This document shows, piece after piece, positions 26,760 to 35,215 of a DNA stretch of 64,000 nt. Numbering within the stretch: position 1 is the first letter of the stretch; the number at the start of each line of letters is the position of its first letter. The translations under genes were made by a program, and so were the position numbers. The notes beneath the pieces are model-generated. The model was not told the DNA's origin and did no database searches. It was given only the letters and a program-made list of their open reading frames with translations. Source of the DNA: Leptothrix sp. (in: b-proteobacteria) (GTDB lineage Bacteria; Pseudomonadota; Gammaproteobacteria; Burkholderiales; Burkholderiaceae_C); NCBI GenBank assembly GCA_013822685.1, contig PNKV01000017.1, forward strand, positions 38,516 to 102,515. Reading direction: 5' to 3'.

Positions 26760-29330
26760 TCAAACGTCCACGCGGGCGAGGGCCCAATTGCACACGGCCT
26801 CGGGGGCCATCTGGGCGCCTTCGTAAGCCAGGCGAGACGTGGTGGCCAAGGGCAGCACGGCGTTCACCAGGCTGCTGGCGCGCTCCCAGGCCTGGCCCGC
26901 CTGGACATCGCGCGAGCCCAGCTGCTGGTGCGCGCGGTCGGCGTAACCCAGCAGGCGGGCCGCCGTTTCATGGCGCCCCTCGATGGCCGCCAGCAAGGCG
27001 AACAAGCCGGAATACAAACCGAACCATTCCCAGTCGCGGCTGCGCGAAGCGGCGGCAAAGTCCACCAAGGCGCCGCGGGCCTGCGCATCATCCCCTTGCA
27101 TGAACAAGGCGGTGGCCTTGATGGCCATGGCGTGCAGGATGAAGTTGTCACGACGATGCCGGCCGCGTGCGATGAGGTCGCTGCAGTGCTGCACGGCGGC
27201 GTCCGGGTCGCCCACGGCCAGGTTCAGGGCGGCCAGGTCGGCCAAGGCGGCCGAGACCACGGCGTCCAGGCCATTGGCCTGCGAGTGCGACAGCAAGGTC
27301 TCGCACACGCGCTTGGCCTGGTCCAGCTGCTTGCCCGAACGCAGCACGCTGACCGTGGCCAGCTGGCGCTGCAAACGCAGGCGCGGCGGCCAGGCCGGCT
27401 TCTCCAGCCCGATCATTTCTTCCAGCAGGTTCTTGGCCTGGGCGGCAGGCAGCACGCCACTGCCGGCCATGCAGCGCAAGGCCAGGTAGCGGCCCACGTC
27501 GTCTTGCAGGGCGCGGCTTTGCTCGGCGGCGCGGCGCGCAAAATCGTGCATCAAGGTGTTGGAGACACCCCAGTTCAGGCGGCTGCGCTCCAGCCAGTAG
27601 CGCGCCACCGACGGGCAGACGGGCATGGCCAGCACCTGCGACTCGACCGCCAGGCAGCGCCGGCGGCACTCCGGCGCCAGGCCCAACAGCAGGAACAAGG
27701 GGCTGGAGGCGCCCACCATGTCCACCGCCAGGGCGGGTTCATGGGCCATCACCCAATCCAGCGCGGCCCGCACGTTGTCGATCTCGGGGCCATAGGTGTC
27801 CAGCCAGGCGGCATCGGGTGTGCGCCAGTAGGCGGCATAGGCCTGCTCCATCAAGGCGGCCATGGCCGACACATGGCGGCGCTTCATCAACCAGTGCTCG
27901 CCCGAGGCGTCCAGCTTCAGGCTGGCAAAGTCGCGCGTGCTTTCGAGCAAACGGTAGCGCGGCACGTCGGCCCCGTCGGCGGCCACCAGCGAGCGGTCCA
28001 CCAAGGCGCCGAGCAGCTCGATCACAGCCCACTCGTCCAGGGATTCGTCCATGGCCACCGTGCTGGCCAGCTGCAGGTTGAACCCGCCCGCGAAAACGCA
28101 GAGCCGGCGGAACACCGTCTGCTCGTCGGGCGATAAAAGCTCATGACTCCACTCCAACGTGCCCATCAGTGTTTGCCGACGCGGCGGTGCCAGGTTGTTC
28201 TGGCTGCGCAAGAGCTTGAAGCGCTCATCCAGGCGCGCGACCACGCCCTGCAAGCCCAGCAGGGGCAGGCGCGCCGCGGCCAGCTTGATCGCCAGCGCCA
28301 TGCCGTCCAGGCGGCGGCACAGGCCGATGACCTCTTCGAGATTGGCCTCGGTCAAGGCAAAGCGCCGATCGGCCGCTTGCGCCTGGTCGGCAAACAAGGC
28401 GATGGCACCGTGGGCCATGGCTTGCTCAAGCGAGGCGCCCGGTTCGGGCACGGACAAGGCACTGAGGCGAAACAGCCGTTCGTTGTCTAGCTTCAAGGCC
28501 ACCTGGCTGGTCACCACCAGGCGCACCTGTGGCGCCGCGGCCGTGATGGCCTGGGCCATGCGCGCCACGGCGTCGAGCAGGTGCTCGGCGTTGTCGATCA
28601 CCAGCAGCAAATGCAAGGGCCGCAAGGCCGCCACCAGCGAGGCCAGGGGATCGCTGCCGCCCGAGGGCAAGCCCACCGCCTGAGCCACCACCGTGGGCAC
28701 CAGGCCGGGGTCGGTGATGCCCGCCAGCTCCACCCACGCCGCGCCATCCCGGTGCTCGCGGCACCAGGCGTGCGCCGCCGCCAAGGCAAACGCCGTCTTG
28801 CCGATCCCGCCCGGGCCGGCGATGGTGATCAGGGGGTGGTGGGCCTCGCGGTGCAAAGCCGCCAGGTCGGCGTCGCGACCCCACAAGCGGCCGGCCACGC
28901 TGGGCAGCACGGACAGCACGCTTTCGGTGGGCTGCGGGTGGCTGGCCGGGTCTGACACGGGTTGCACGAAGCGGCTGGGCGCCGAATCGTCGTCACGCAC
29001 CATGGGCAAGGCGAAGCGGTAGCCGCGGCCCGGAATGGTAGCGATGGCTTTCTGCCCCAGCACCTTGCGCAGGCCCGAAACCTGGACCTGCAGGTTGTTT
29101 TCTTCCACCACGAGGCCAGGCCAGACCAAGTCCAGCAACTCGTTCTTGGAGACCATGCGGCCAGACCGCTCGACCAGCGCCAGCAACAAATCGATCGCGC
29201 GCGCACCAAGGCCGACGGGTTCACCGTCGATGTACAGCACACGCTCCACAGCACGCAGCTCGAAGCGGTCAAAGCGATAGCAGTGTGACAACTCTACCTC
29301 TGTGGTTCTGGCGGGGCGCCTCTTCTTCAA
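26760..29330 (-). CDS. Winged-helix DNA-binding STAND-type ATPase regulator
   Basis: 856-residue regulator. An OmpR-type winged helix sits at the N-terminus (about 15-110: FDRFELRAVERVLYIDG, GRMVSKNELLDLVWPGLVVEENN), followed by an NB-ARC-like ATPase with Walker A AGPGGIGKTA and a Walker-B-like LLLVIDNAEHLLDA (about 235-248), and a C-terminal helical repeat region. The architecture matches AfsR/SARP-like or adenylate-cyclase-associated ATPases. The first possible start is a TTG at 29330; another TTG 13 codons later has a better GAGG site, so the true start is uncertain by a few residues. It is the first gene of a two-gene operon with the cyclase-ATPase. Confidence 0.9.
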   Translation of the reverse strand: MKKRRPARTTEVELSHCYRFDRFELRAVERVLYIDGEPVGLGARAIDLLLALVERSGRMVSKNELLDLVWPGLVVEENNLQVQVSGLRKVLGQKAIATIPGRGYRFALPMVRDDDSAPSRFVQPVSDPASHPQPTESVLSVLPSVAGRLWGRDADLAALHREAHHPLITIAGPGGIGKTAFALAAAHAWCREHRDGAAWVELAGITDPGLVPTVVAQAVGLPSGGSDPLASLVAALRPLHLLLVIDNAEHLLDAVARMAQAITAAAPQVRLVVTSQVALKLDNERLFRLSALSVPEPGASLEQAMAHGAIALFADQAQAADRRFALTEANLEEVIGLCRRLDGMALAIKLAAARLPLLGLQGVVARLDERFKLLRSQNNLAPPRRQTLMGTLEWSHELLSPDEQTVFRRLCVFAGGFNLQLASTVAMDESLDEWAVIELLGALVDRSLVAADGADVPRYRLLESTRDFASLKLDASGEHWLMKRRHVSAMAALMEQAYAAYWRTPDAAWLDTYGPEIDNVRAALDWVMAHEPALAVDMVGASSPLFLLLGLAPECRRRCLAVESQVLAMPVCPSVARYWLERSRLNWGVSNTLMHDFARRAAEQSRALQDDVGRYLALRCMAGSGVLPAAQAKNLLEEMIGLEKPAWPPRLRLQRQLATVSVLRSGKQLDQAKRVCETLLSHSQANGLDAVVSAALADLAALNLAVGDPDAAVQHCSDLIARGRHRRDNFILHAMAIKATALFMQGDDAQARGALVDFAAASRSRDWEWFGLYSGLFALLAAIEGRHETAARLLGYADRAHQQLGSRDVQAGQAWERASSLVNAVLPLATTSRLAYEGAQMAPEAVCNWALARVDV

Positions 29331-29566
29331 GAGATTTCAGAAGATTTTCAGGACTTTCCAGTCGGTAAGTCTGACAATAAAATCATTCTAAAGAAAACAA
29401 GCATTTCCGAAACTGGCATCAACGAGGCTTTTCACATCAAGTTGCGGCATTTTCAAAGCAGAGGCGTTCCATGGAGGTGGAATGGTCAAAGCCCACGAAA
29501 TGCTGTGTCCGGTAAACCGGATATCTTGATTTGACAGGTGGTTGATACCCTCGGGTTAATGCAAAT
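29331..29566. other. AT-richer intergenic leader with operator-like palindrome
   Basis: This is the only long gene-free stretch in the window (29331-29814) and is clearly less GC-rich than its flanks. It contains the divergent control regions of the HTH-ATPase operon (minus) and of whatever is read to the right. A palindrome TCCGGT-AA-ACCGGA occupies 29508-29521, directly before a TTGACA hexamer at 29531. I see no coding frame in it. Confidence 0.6.
29531..29560 (+). promoter_or_regulatory. Sigma-70-like promoter upstream of the candidate RNA / GGDEF-EAL gene
   Basis: A perfect -35 hexamer TTGACA (29531-29536) is followed after 18 bp by GTTAAT (29555-29560), a 4/6 match to the -10 consensus. 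The TCCGGTAAACCGGA palindrome ends 9 bp upstream of the -35, a normal activator or repressor position. Transcription would start near 29567. Confidence 0.5.
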
Positions 29567-29749
29567 AACGCTGTCGTTTTTTGCCCTAAGAATCAAGAAT
29601 ATGGAATTGGGAGGTCAAGAGCGAGCTGACAAGGCTGCTTTTGGCAAGAACAGGGAGTTCTGTTTTCTATTCGATCGGATCCCGTCCTGACGCACTGCGT
29701 CAGGACGCCGGTTTCCCAATCGCCCGCTTTTGCGGGCTTTGTCATTTTT
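29567..29749 (+). ncRNA. Candidate structured RNA (sRNA or leader) ending in an intrinsic terminator
   Basis: Between the promoter-like element and the GGDEF-EAL gene the sequence can fold into several stems: AACAG/CTGTT around 29649-29665, a perfect 11-bp hairpin CGTCCTGACGC (29683-29693) with GCGTCAGGACG (29697-29707) and a 3-nt loop, and a closing pair ATTGGGA (about 29606-29612) with TCCCAAT (about 29713-29719). A GCCCGC-TTTT-GCGGGC terminator with a T-rich tail follows. Length is about 183 nt. I do not recognise a known family (not GEMM by motif). It could be an independent sRNA or an attenuating leader. Confidence 0.5.
29722..29749 (+). terminator. Rho-independent terminator upstream of the GGDEF-EAL gene
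   Basis: GCCCGC (29722-29727), TTTT loop, GCGGGC (29732-29737), then TTTGTCATTTTT. It ends 66 bp before the start codon at 29815 and points toward that gene, so it either ends a small RNA or attenuates the operon. Confidence 0.75.
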
Positions 29750-29814
29750 ATCACTAGACTCTGGCTTGTCCACCGCGGGTGGTTTCCTGCTTTGACTGAA
29801 GCGGCCTCTGTGAC

Positions 29815-32388
29815 ATGTCGATCCGCCTCCCCATGCGCATCCAACGCTGGCTGCGCCTGAGCATCGCCCTGGCGGCCTGGCCTTGCTGGGCGGCCACCGC
29901 GCCCCCCACCCTGACGGTGGTGGTGGACGACAACTACCCGCCTTACATTTTTCGCGATGCCCATGGCACGCTCGATGGCTACCTGGTCGACGCCTGGGCC
30001 TTGTGGGAGCGCAAAACCGGCGTCCACGTGAACCTGGTGGCCTCGGACTGGGACAAAGCCGTGGCCCGGATGAGCGCCCGCCAGGCCGACGTCATCGACA
30101 CCATCTTCAAGACCGCCGAACGCGAACAGGCGCTTGATTTCACGGCACCCTACGCGAATGTGCCCGTCACGATCTACAACCACGCCAGCATTGGCGGCAT
30201 CACCAACCTGAAAACCTTGCAGGGCTTCCTGGTGGGCCTGAAGGCCGGCGATGCCTGCGCGGACAAGCTCAAGGCGGCCGGCATCACCACCGTGCAGCCC
30301 TACCCCAACTACCAATCTCTGGTGCAGGCGGCCGTGGCAGGCCAGATCAAGGTGTTCTGCCTGGACGAGCCGCCAGCCCATTACCTGCTGTACCGGGCGC
30401 ACGCCGAGCAGAACTTTCGCCGCGCCTTCCGGCTTTACCACGGCGAACTGCACCGGGCCGTTCACAAAGGCGATGCCCGCACCATGGCCTTGCTGAACCA
30501 GGGCTTTGACGCCATCACGCCCAGCGAATGGGACGGGCTGCGTGACAAGTGGATGGGCAGCAGCCTGAACATCACACCGTGGGGCCGTTACCTGGGCTAC
30601 GCCGGCCTGGCCGTGGCCGTCGGCGCCGGTGTGCTGGTGCTCTGGGGCTTCACCTTGCGGCGCGTGGTCAAGCAGCGCACGGCCCAGTTGGATGAAGAGC
30701 GCAGCCGCCTGCGCACCCTGGTGCACACCATCCCCGACATGGTGTGGGTCAAAAGCCGCGCGGGTGTCTTCATGAGTTGCAACCCGGTGTTCGAGCGCTA
30801 CCTGGGCAAGCCAGAAGCCGACATCGTTGGCAAAAACTGCCATGAGCTGTTCAGCGCTGAGCTGGCAGACGCTTTTCAGGAAGGCGACCGCCAGGCCATG
30901 CAGACCGGCCAACCTTGCCGACACGAAGAGTGGCTCACCTTCGCCGGAGACGAGCAGCACCGGGGTTTGTTCGAGACCGTCAGAACGCCCCTGGTCGATT
31001 CGACCGGCAAGCTGATGGGCGTGCTGGGCATCGCCCGGGACATCACGCACCGCAAGGCGGCCGAAGACGAGATCAAACAGCTGGCGTTCTTCGACAGCCT
31101 GACCAACCTCCCCAACCGGCGCCTGCTGCAAGACCGCCTGCACCGGGCCTTGGCGGTCAGCGCGCGCACGGGGCGCCTGGGTGCGCTGCTGTTCATCGAC
31201 CTGGACAACTTCAAGTACATCAACGATGTGCTCGGCCACGACCACGGTGATCTGCTGCTGCAGGAAGTGGCCTCGCGCCTGGCCCGCTGTGTGCGCGAGA
31301 GTGACACTGTGGCGCGACTGGGCGGCGATGAATTCGTGGTCATGCTAGAAGACCTGAGCGAAAGCGACGAAGAGTCGGCCAACCAGACCGAGGTGATCGG
31401 CGAGAAAGTGCTGGCCAGCCTGAGCGAGCCCTACCTGCTGGCCACGCAAGAGCACCATGCCACCGCCAGCATCGGCATCACTTTGTTCCATGGGCACCAG
31501 AACACCATGGACGACTTGCTGCGGCGCGCGGACCTGGCCATGTACAAGGCCAAGGCCGCTGGCCGCAACACCTTGCGTTTTTTCGACCCCGCCATGCAGG
31601 CGGCGGTCACCGCGCGCGCCGAGCTGGAGGGCGACCTGCGGCGTGGTCTGCAGCAGCAGGAGTTCGTCTTGTATTACCAGGCGCAAGTGGGCCTGGATGG
31701 CGAGGTGACCGGGGCCGAGGCCCTGGTGCGCTGGCAGCACCCCCGGCGCGGCATGGTGCCGCCCATGGAGTTCATCCACTTGGCTGAAGAAAGCGGACTG
31801 ATCCTGCCGCTGGGCCAATGGGTGATGGAGGCCGCCTGCGACAGGCTGGTGAGCTGGGCCTCGCAGCCCCACCTGGCCGCCCTGACCTTGTCGGTGAACG
31901 TGAGCGCGCGCCAGTTCCGCCAAGCCGATTTTGTGGCGCAAGTGCTGGCCTTGGTCCAGCGCAGCGGGGCCAACCCGGATCGCCTGAAACTGGAGTTGAC
32001 CGAGAGCCTGCTGCTGGACGATGTGGAGGACATCATCGGCAAGATGGTGACCCTGAAATCCCATGGCATCGCGTTCTCGCTGGACGACTTCGGGACGGGC
32101 TACTCCTCCTTGTACTACCTCAAGCGCCTGCCCCTGTACCAGCTCAAGATTGACCGGTCATTCGTGCGCGATGTGCTGACCGATCCGCAAGACGCCGCCA
32201 TCGCGCGCGCCATCGTGGCGCTGGGGCAGAACCTGGGCTTGTCAGTGATCGCCGAAGGCGTGGAAACCCAGGCGCAGCGCGCTTTTCTGGCCGAGCAGGG
32301 CTGTCACGCCTTCCAGGGCTACCTGTTCAGCAAGCCGGTGCCCGCTGAAGCCTTTGAAGCCTTGCCCAGCTTGCAGCTCGTGAGCTGA
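29815..32388 (+). CDS. Solute-binding-domain / PAS / GGDEF / EAL bifunctional c-di-GMP protein
   Basis: 857-residue membrane signalling protein. A signal sequence (about 1-28) is followed by a periplasmic bacterial SBP family-3 domain (about 32-250), one TM (about 260-282), PAS (about 295-410), GGDEF (about 420-585; intact GGDEF 503-507 with canonical inhibitory RxxD, RESD, nine residues upstream of GG) and EAL (about 600-850; EALVRW at 635, DDFGTGYSSL, and the LKIDRSFV segment). Both catalytic halves look complete, so net activity is undecided. The SBP domain suggests that an amino acid or similar small solute sets c-di-GMP turnover. Confidence 0.94.
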   Translation: MSIRLPMRIQRWLRLSIALAAWPCWAATAPPTLTVVVDDNYPPYIFRDAHGTLDGYLVDAWALWERKTGVHVNLVASDWDKAVARMSARQADVIDTIFKTAEREQALDFTAPYANVPVTIYNHASIGGITNLKTLQGFLVGLKAGDACADKLKAAGITTVQPYPNYQSLVQAAVAGQIKVFCLDEPPAHYLLYRAHAEQNFRRAFRLYHGELHRAVHKGDARTMALLNQGFDAITPSEWDGLRDKWMGSSLNITPWGRYLGYAGLAVAVGAGVLVLWGFTLRRVVKQRTAQLDEERSRLRTLVHTIPDMVWVKSRAGVFMSCNPVFERYLGKPEADIVGKNCHELFSAELADAFQEGDRQAMQTGQPCRHEEWLTFAGDEQHRGLFETVRTPLVDSTGKLMGVLGIARDITHRKAAEDEIKQLAFFDSLTNLPNRRLLQDRLHRALAVSARTGRLGALLFIDLDNFKYINDVLGHDHGDLLLQEVASRLARCVRESDTVARLGGDEFVVMLEDLSESDEESANQTEVIGEKVLASLSEPYLLATQEHHATASIGITLFHGHQNTMDDLLRRADLAMYKAKAAGRNTLRFFDPAMQAAVTARAELEGDLRRGLQQQEFVLYYQAQVGLDGEVTGAEALVRWQHPRRGMVPPMEFIHLAEESGLILPLGQWVMEAACDRLVSWASQPHLAALTLSVNVSARQFRQADFVAQVLALVQRSGANPDRLKLELTESLLLDDVEDIIGKMVTLKSHGIAFSLDDFGTGYSSLYYLKRLPLYQLKIDRSFVRDVLTDPQDAAIARAIVALGQNLGLSVIAEGVETQAQRAFLAEQGCHAFQGYLFSKPVPAEAFEALPSLQLVS

Positions 32389-32390
32389 GG

Positions 32391-33539
32391 TCAGGCCACC
32401 ACCGTGGCCATGACCTGGTCGCGGCCGGCGCGCTTGGCGCTGTACAGGTTCTGGTCGGCGATGCGCAAAGCGCGCTCGCCCTGGCCCCCATGCACTTCAG
32501 CGATGCCAATGCTTTGCGTGACGTGGAACGAGGCACCATCGGCCTGGAAAGCATGGTCGCGCAAGCTGCTGGCGATCTTGGCGGCCACGCGGTTGGCGCC
32601 ATTCAGGTCGGTGTCGGGCAGCAGCAGCACGAACTCTTCGCCGCCCAGCCTGGCGGCCGTGTCGATCTGGTCCCGGGTGCTGGATCGCAAGATGTGACCC
32701 AACTGCGCCAGCACCGCGTCGCCCGCCGGGTGGCCCCAGCTGTCGTTGACAGTCTTGAAATGGTCCACATCGCAAACGACCAGGCAGAAAGGCCGGCCGT
32801 TGCGGGCATGGCGGTGGGATTCGATCTCCAGCTGGCTCATGAACTCGCGGCGGTTGGACAGGCCCGTCAGCGCATCGGTGCGCACCAGGCTCTCCAACTC
32901 CTTGCGCTGGCGATGCAGGGTTTTGAAGGCGAAGAAAAGCATGGCCGTGAAAGGCAGGACGGCGGCCTGGAACATGATGCGCAACCACAGGGCCCACCAC
33001 GCGCTGAGGTCTTCGCCATTGAACACCGGCGCGGTCAGCAAAGGGGCGTACACCAATTGCCCTGACTGGATCAGGAGCTCGCTGGCGGCCAGCATGACCA
33101 CCATCAGGACCAAGGTGGACTTGAGCCTGCGCAGGCTGAACAGCGCGCGCGCCACCACCAGCTCCTGGAACAGCACCATGCCCATGGGCGTGTCCTTCAG
33201 GCCATGACCAATGGCCAGCAACAAGAAGACGATGAAGGTGGGCATGACGGTCCATGGCGCCAGCCACTGGGCATCGCGGCCTTGGCGGCGCAACCACCAG
33301 GCCAGCAGCAGCACCATGGTCAGCCACAGGATCAAGGCGGTCAGGCCTTGCTGGGCCAGGCGCAGGGCGCCGGGGCGGTAAAAGGCTTCGGCTTCCGGGT
33401 GCGCCAGGGCATGGGCCTGCAACCCCCACAAGATGAAGCACATGGGCAAGGACATCACCGCGAACACCATGCAGCGGTTGGCCATGTTGCGGTCCAGCAG
33501 GCGCAGCTCGATGCGGCGCATCAGCGCCTTCAGGTTCAT
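32391..33539 (-). CDS. Membrane-bound diguanylate cyclase (GGDEF), second of a tandem pair
   Basis: 382-residue protein with about five or six N-terminal membrane segments (about 20-205) and a C-terminal GGDEF domain with an intact active site (ARLGGEEFVLLLPDTD). The inhibitory site is not canonical: the upstream sequence is RDQID, with Arg ten rather than nine residues before GG, so RxxD is missing. I chose ATG 33539 (MNLKALMRRIEL), which overlaps the upstream GGDEF gene by 4 bp. It is a close paralogue of that gene in membrane domain size and GGDEF sequence. Confidence 0.93.
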   Translation of the reverse strand: MNLKALMRRIELRLLDRNMANRCMVFAVMSLPMCFILWGLQAHALAHPEAEAFYRPGALRLAQQGLTALILWLTMVLLLAWWLRRQGRDAQWLAPWTVMPTFIVFLLLAIGHGLKDTPMGMVLFQELVVARALFSLRRLKSTLVLMVVMLAASELLIQSGQLVYAPLLTAPVFNGEDLSAWWALWLRIMFQAAVLPFTAMLFFAFKTLHRQRKELESLVRTDALTGLSNRREFMSQLEIESHRHARNGRPFCLVVCDVDHFKTVNDSWGHPAGDAVLAQLGHILRSSTRDQIDTAARLGGEEFVLLLPDTDLNGANRVAAKIASSLRDHAFQADGASFHVTQSIGIAEVHGGQGERALRIADQNLYSAKRAGRDQVMATVVA

Positions 33540-34696
33540 GCGCCCACCCCGCTGGCGTCGTGCGAGCTGTCCACGCTGTAGACGGAGCGGTTGCGCCCTT
33601 CCTGCTTGGCCCGGTAGAGGTTGCGGTCGGCCTGCTTGAGCACCACCTCGGCGCTTTGGCCACGGCACTGCGCCACCCCAATGCTGACCGTGACATGGAA
33701 GGTCTGGCCCGAGGCCTGGAAGGCGTGCGCGGCCAGGCGGCTGTGGATGCGCCAGCTCACCGCCTCGGCCTCGTCCACGGTGGTGTCGGGCAAAAGCACG
33801 GCGAACTCCTCGCCCCCCACCCGCGCGGCCAGGTCGGTGGGGGTGCGCACGCTTTCGCCCAGCAAGCGGGCCAACACGGTCAACACTTCGTCGCCCACCG
33901 CGTGGCCATGGCTGTCGTTGACATGCTTGAAATGGTCAGCGTCGATCAGCATCAGGGACAAGGGCTGCGTGGTGCGGCCCTGGCGCGCCACCTCGGCGTG
34001 CAGCCGGTCCATGAAATAGCGCCGGTTGGGCAGGCCCGTCAGCACATCGGTGTACGACAGCTTGTTGAGCTTGCGGTGCTGGGCATCCAGGCGGCCAAAC
34101 ATCACCAGCAGCATGGTGGTGATCACGGCCAGGCCGGCATAGAACACCACATTGCGCCACACAGCCCACCACCATTGCGGCTCCGGGCCCTGGAAGGCGA
34201 GGCGCGTGATGGCGGGGGCATAAGGCAGGTGGCCGGCCAGCACAAACAGGTCGTAGGCCACCAACAAGCCCGTGCACACCAGGAATGACAGCCACATGGT
34301 GCGCAGGTCGAACAGCAGCAGGCCGATGGCCAGCACGCCCAGCAGCGTCATGTTGGCCCCGGTGGTGAAAGTGCCGGAGAACAAGGCGATCAGCGTGTAG
34401 ATCACACCGATGTTGAGGGTCACCGCCAAACTGAGCCTGGGCATGGGGCTGGGATCGCGGCGCCGGGGCCACAGCCAGGCCACAAAGCCAATCGACAAGC
34501 CGGTGCTGATCACCAGCGCGCCCTGCAGTGTCCAGACGACGGGTTGCCGCAGGCCCATCCGCACGACGGGGTCCAGGAGGCCCGCCAGGTTGATGAACCA
34601 GTAGGTGATGTAAAAAGGCGTGGATGCCAGGACCGCCAGCAGGCAGCGGCTGGCCGGATTGGCTTCATCAAGGAAATGCTCGAACTTCTGGCGCAT
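33536..34696 (-). CDS. Membrane-bound diguanylate cyclase (GGDEF), first of a tandem pair
   Basis: 386-residue paralogue of the following gene: about six membrane segments in residues 20-215, then GGDEF with motif ARVGGEEFAVLLPDTT. Here also the position for RxxD reads RTPTD, shifted by one, so product inhibition through the usual I-site is unlikely. I chose ATG 34696 (MRQKFEHFL); the frame is open to 34747 but without conserved residues. Translational coupling by a 4-bp overlap to the second cyclase suggests that both are produced together, perhaps as a hetero-oligomer (inference). Confidence 0.93.
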   Translation of the reverse strand: MRQKFEHFLDEANPASRCLLAVLASTPFYITYWFINLAGLLDPVVRMGLRQPVVWTLQGALVISTGLSIGFVAWLWPRRRDPSPMPRLSLAVTLNIGVIYTLIALFSGTFTTGANMTLLGVLAIGLLLFDLRTMWLSFLVCTGLLVAYDLFVLAGHLPYAPAITRLAFQGPEPQWWWAVWRNVVFYAGLAVITTMLLVMFGRLDAQHRKLNKLSYTDVLTGLPNRRYFMDRLHAEVARQGRTTQPLSLMLIDADHFKHVNDSHGHAVGDEVLTVLARLLGESVRTPTDLAARVGGEEFAVLLPDTTVDEAEAVSWRIHSRLAAHAFQASGQTFHVTVSIGVAQCRGQSAEVVLKQADRNLYRAKQEGRNRSVYSVDSSHDASGVGA

Positions 34697-34849
34697 GTAC
34701 CCGCACAACGTCAACGAACCACGGCGGCATGACCGTCCCGGCCGCATGCCTCAAGTATCGAGTAAATCCGGCAGGAACAATACCCGTCATCCCCTGGGGA
34801 CTGTGGGCCAGGCGTGACGAAATGCGCTGCCCTGGGATAAGCTGGCTGC

Positions 34850-35215
34850 ATGAAATTGCTGATCCGTTGGTTATTACTGTCTTCCGCCCTGATGTTGCTG
34901 GCCCAGTGGGACCATGGCGTGCAGGTCAACAGCTTTGGCGCGGCCATGATCGCGGCCGCGGTGCTGGGCCTGCTGAACGCGTTCGTGCGCCCCTTGCTGA
35001 TCTTGCTGACGCTGCCCGTGACGGTGCTCACGCTGGGCCTGTTCCTGTTCGTGATCAACGCCTTCACCTTCCAGATGGCCTCGGGGCTGCTGGATGGCTT
35101 CCATGTGCGCAGCTTCTGGGATGCGCTGCTGGGGTCGGTGATCTACAGCCTGTGGGGCGTCGTCATCGACGTGGCGTTGGAATACGTTTTCGGCCGCCGC
35201 TCAGCCAAGCGTTGA
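34850..35215 (+). CDS. Phage holin family IV-like small membrane protein
   Basis: 121-residue protein, nearly all hydrophobic, with four predicted TM segments (about 3-20, 25-45, 50-75, 88-112). It resembles the PF04020-type (mycobacterial 4-TMS phage holin superfamily IV) inner-membrane proteins common in proteobacterial chromosomes; typical features are NSFGAAMIAAAVLGLLNAFVRPLL and the second half VINAFTFQMASGLLDGFHV. There is no phage context here, so it is a housekeeping-type membrane protein of unknown role. It overlaps the convergent pncC gene by 15 bp. Confidence 0.85.
   Translation: MKLLIRWLLLSSALMLLAQWDHGVQVNSFGAAMIAAAVLGLLNAFVRPLLILLTLPVTVLTLGLFLFVINAFTFQMASGLLDGFHVRSFWDALLGSVIYSLWGVVIDVALEYVFGRRSAKR

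Noticed and set aside
29331..29814. c-di-GMP (GEMM) riboswitch ahead of the GGDEF-EAL gene
   Set aside because: I looked for the GEMM core and tetraloop-receptor motifs and did not see them; only generic hairpins and a terminator are visible.
34850..35215. Prophage remnant suggested by the holin-like protein
   Set aside because: No other phage gene (integrase, terminase, structural) is nearby; this family is common as a chromosomal membrane protein.
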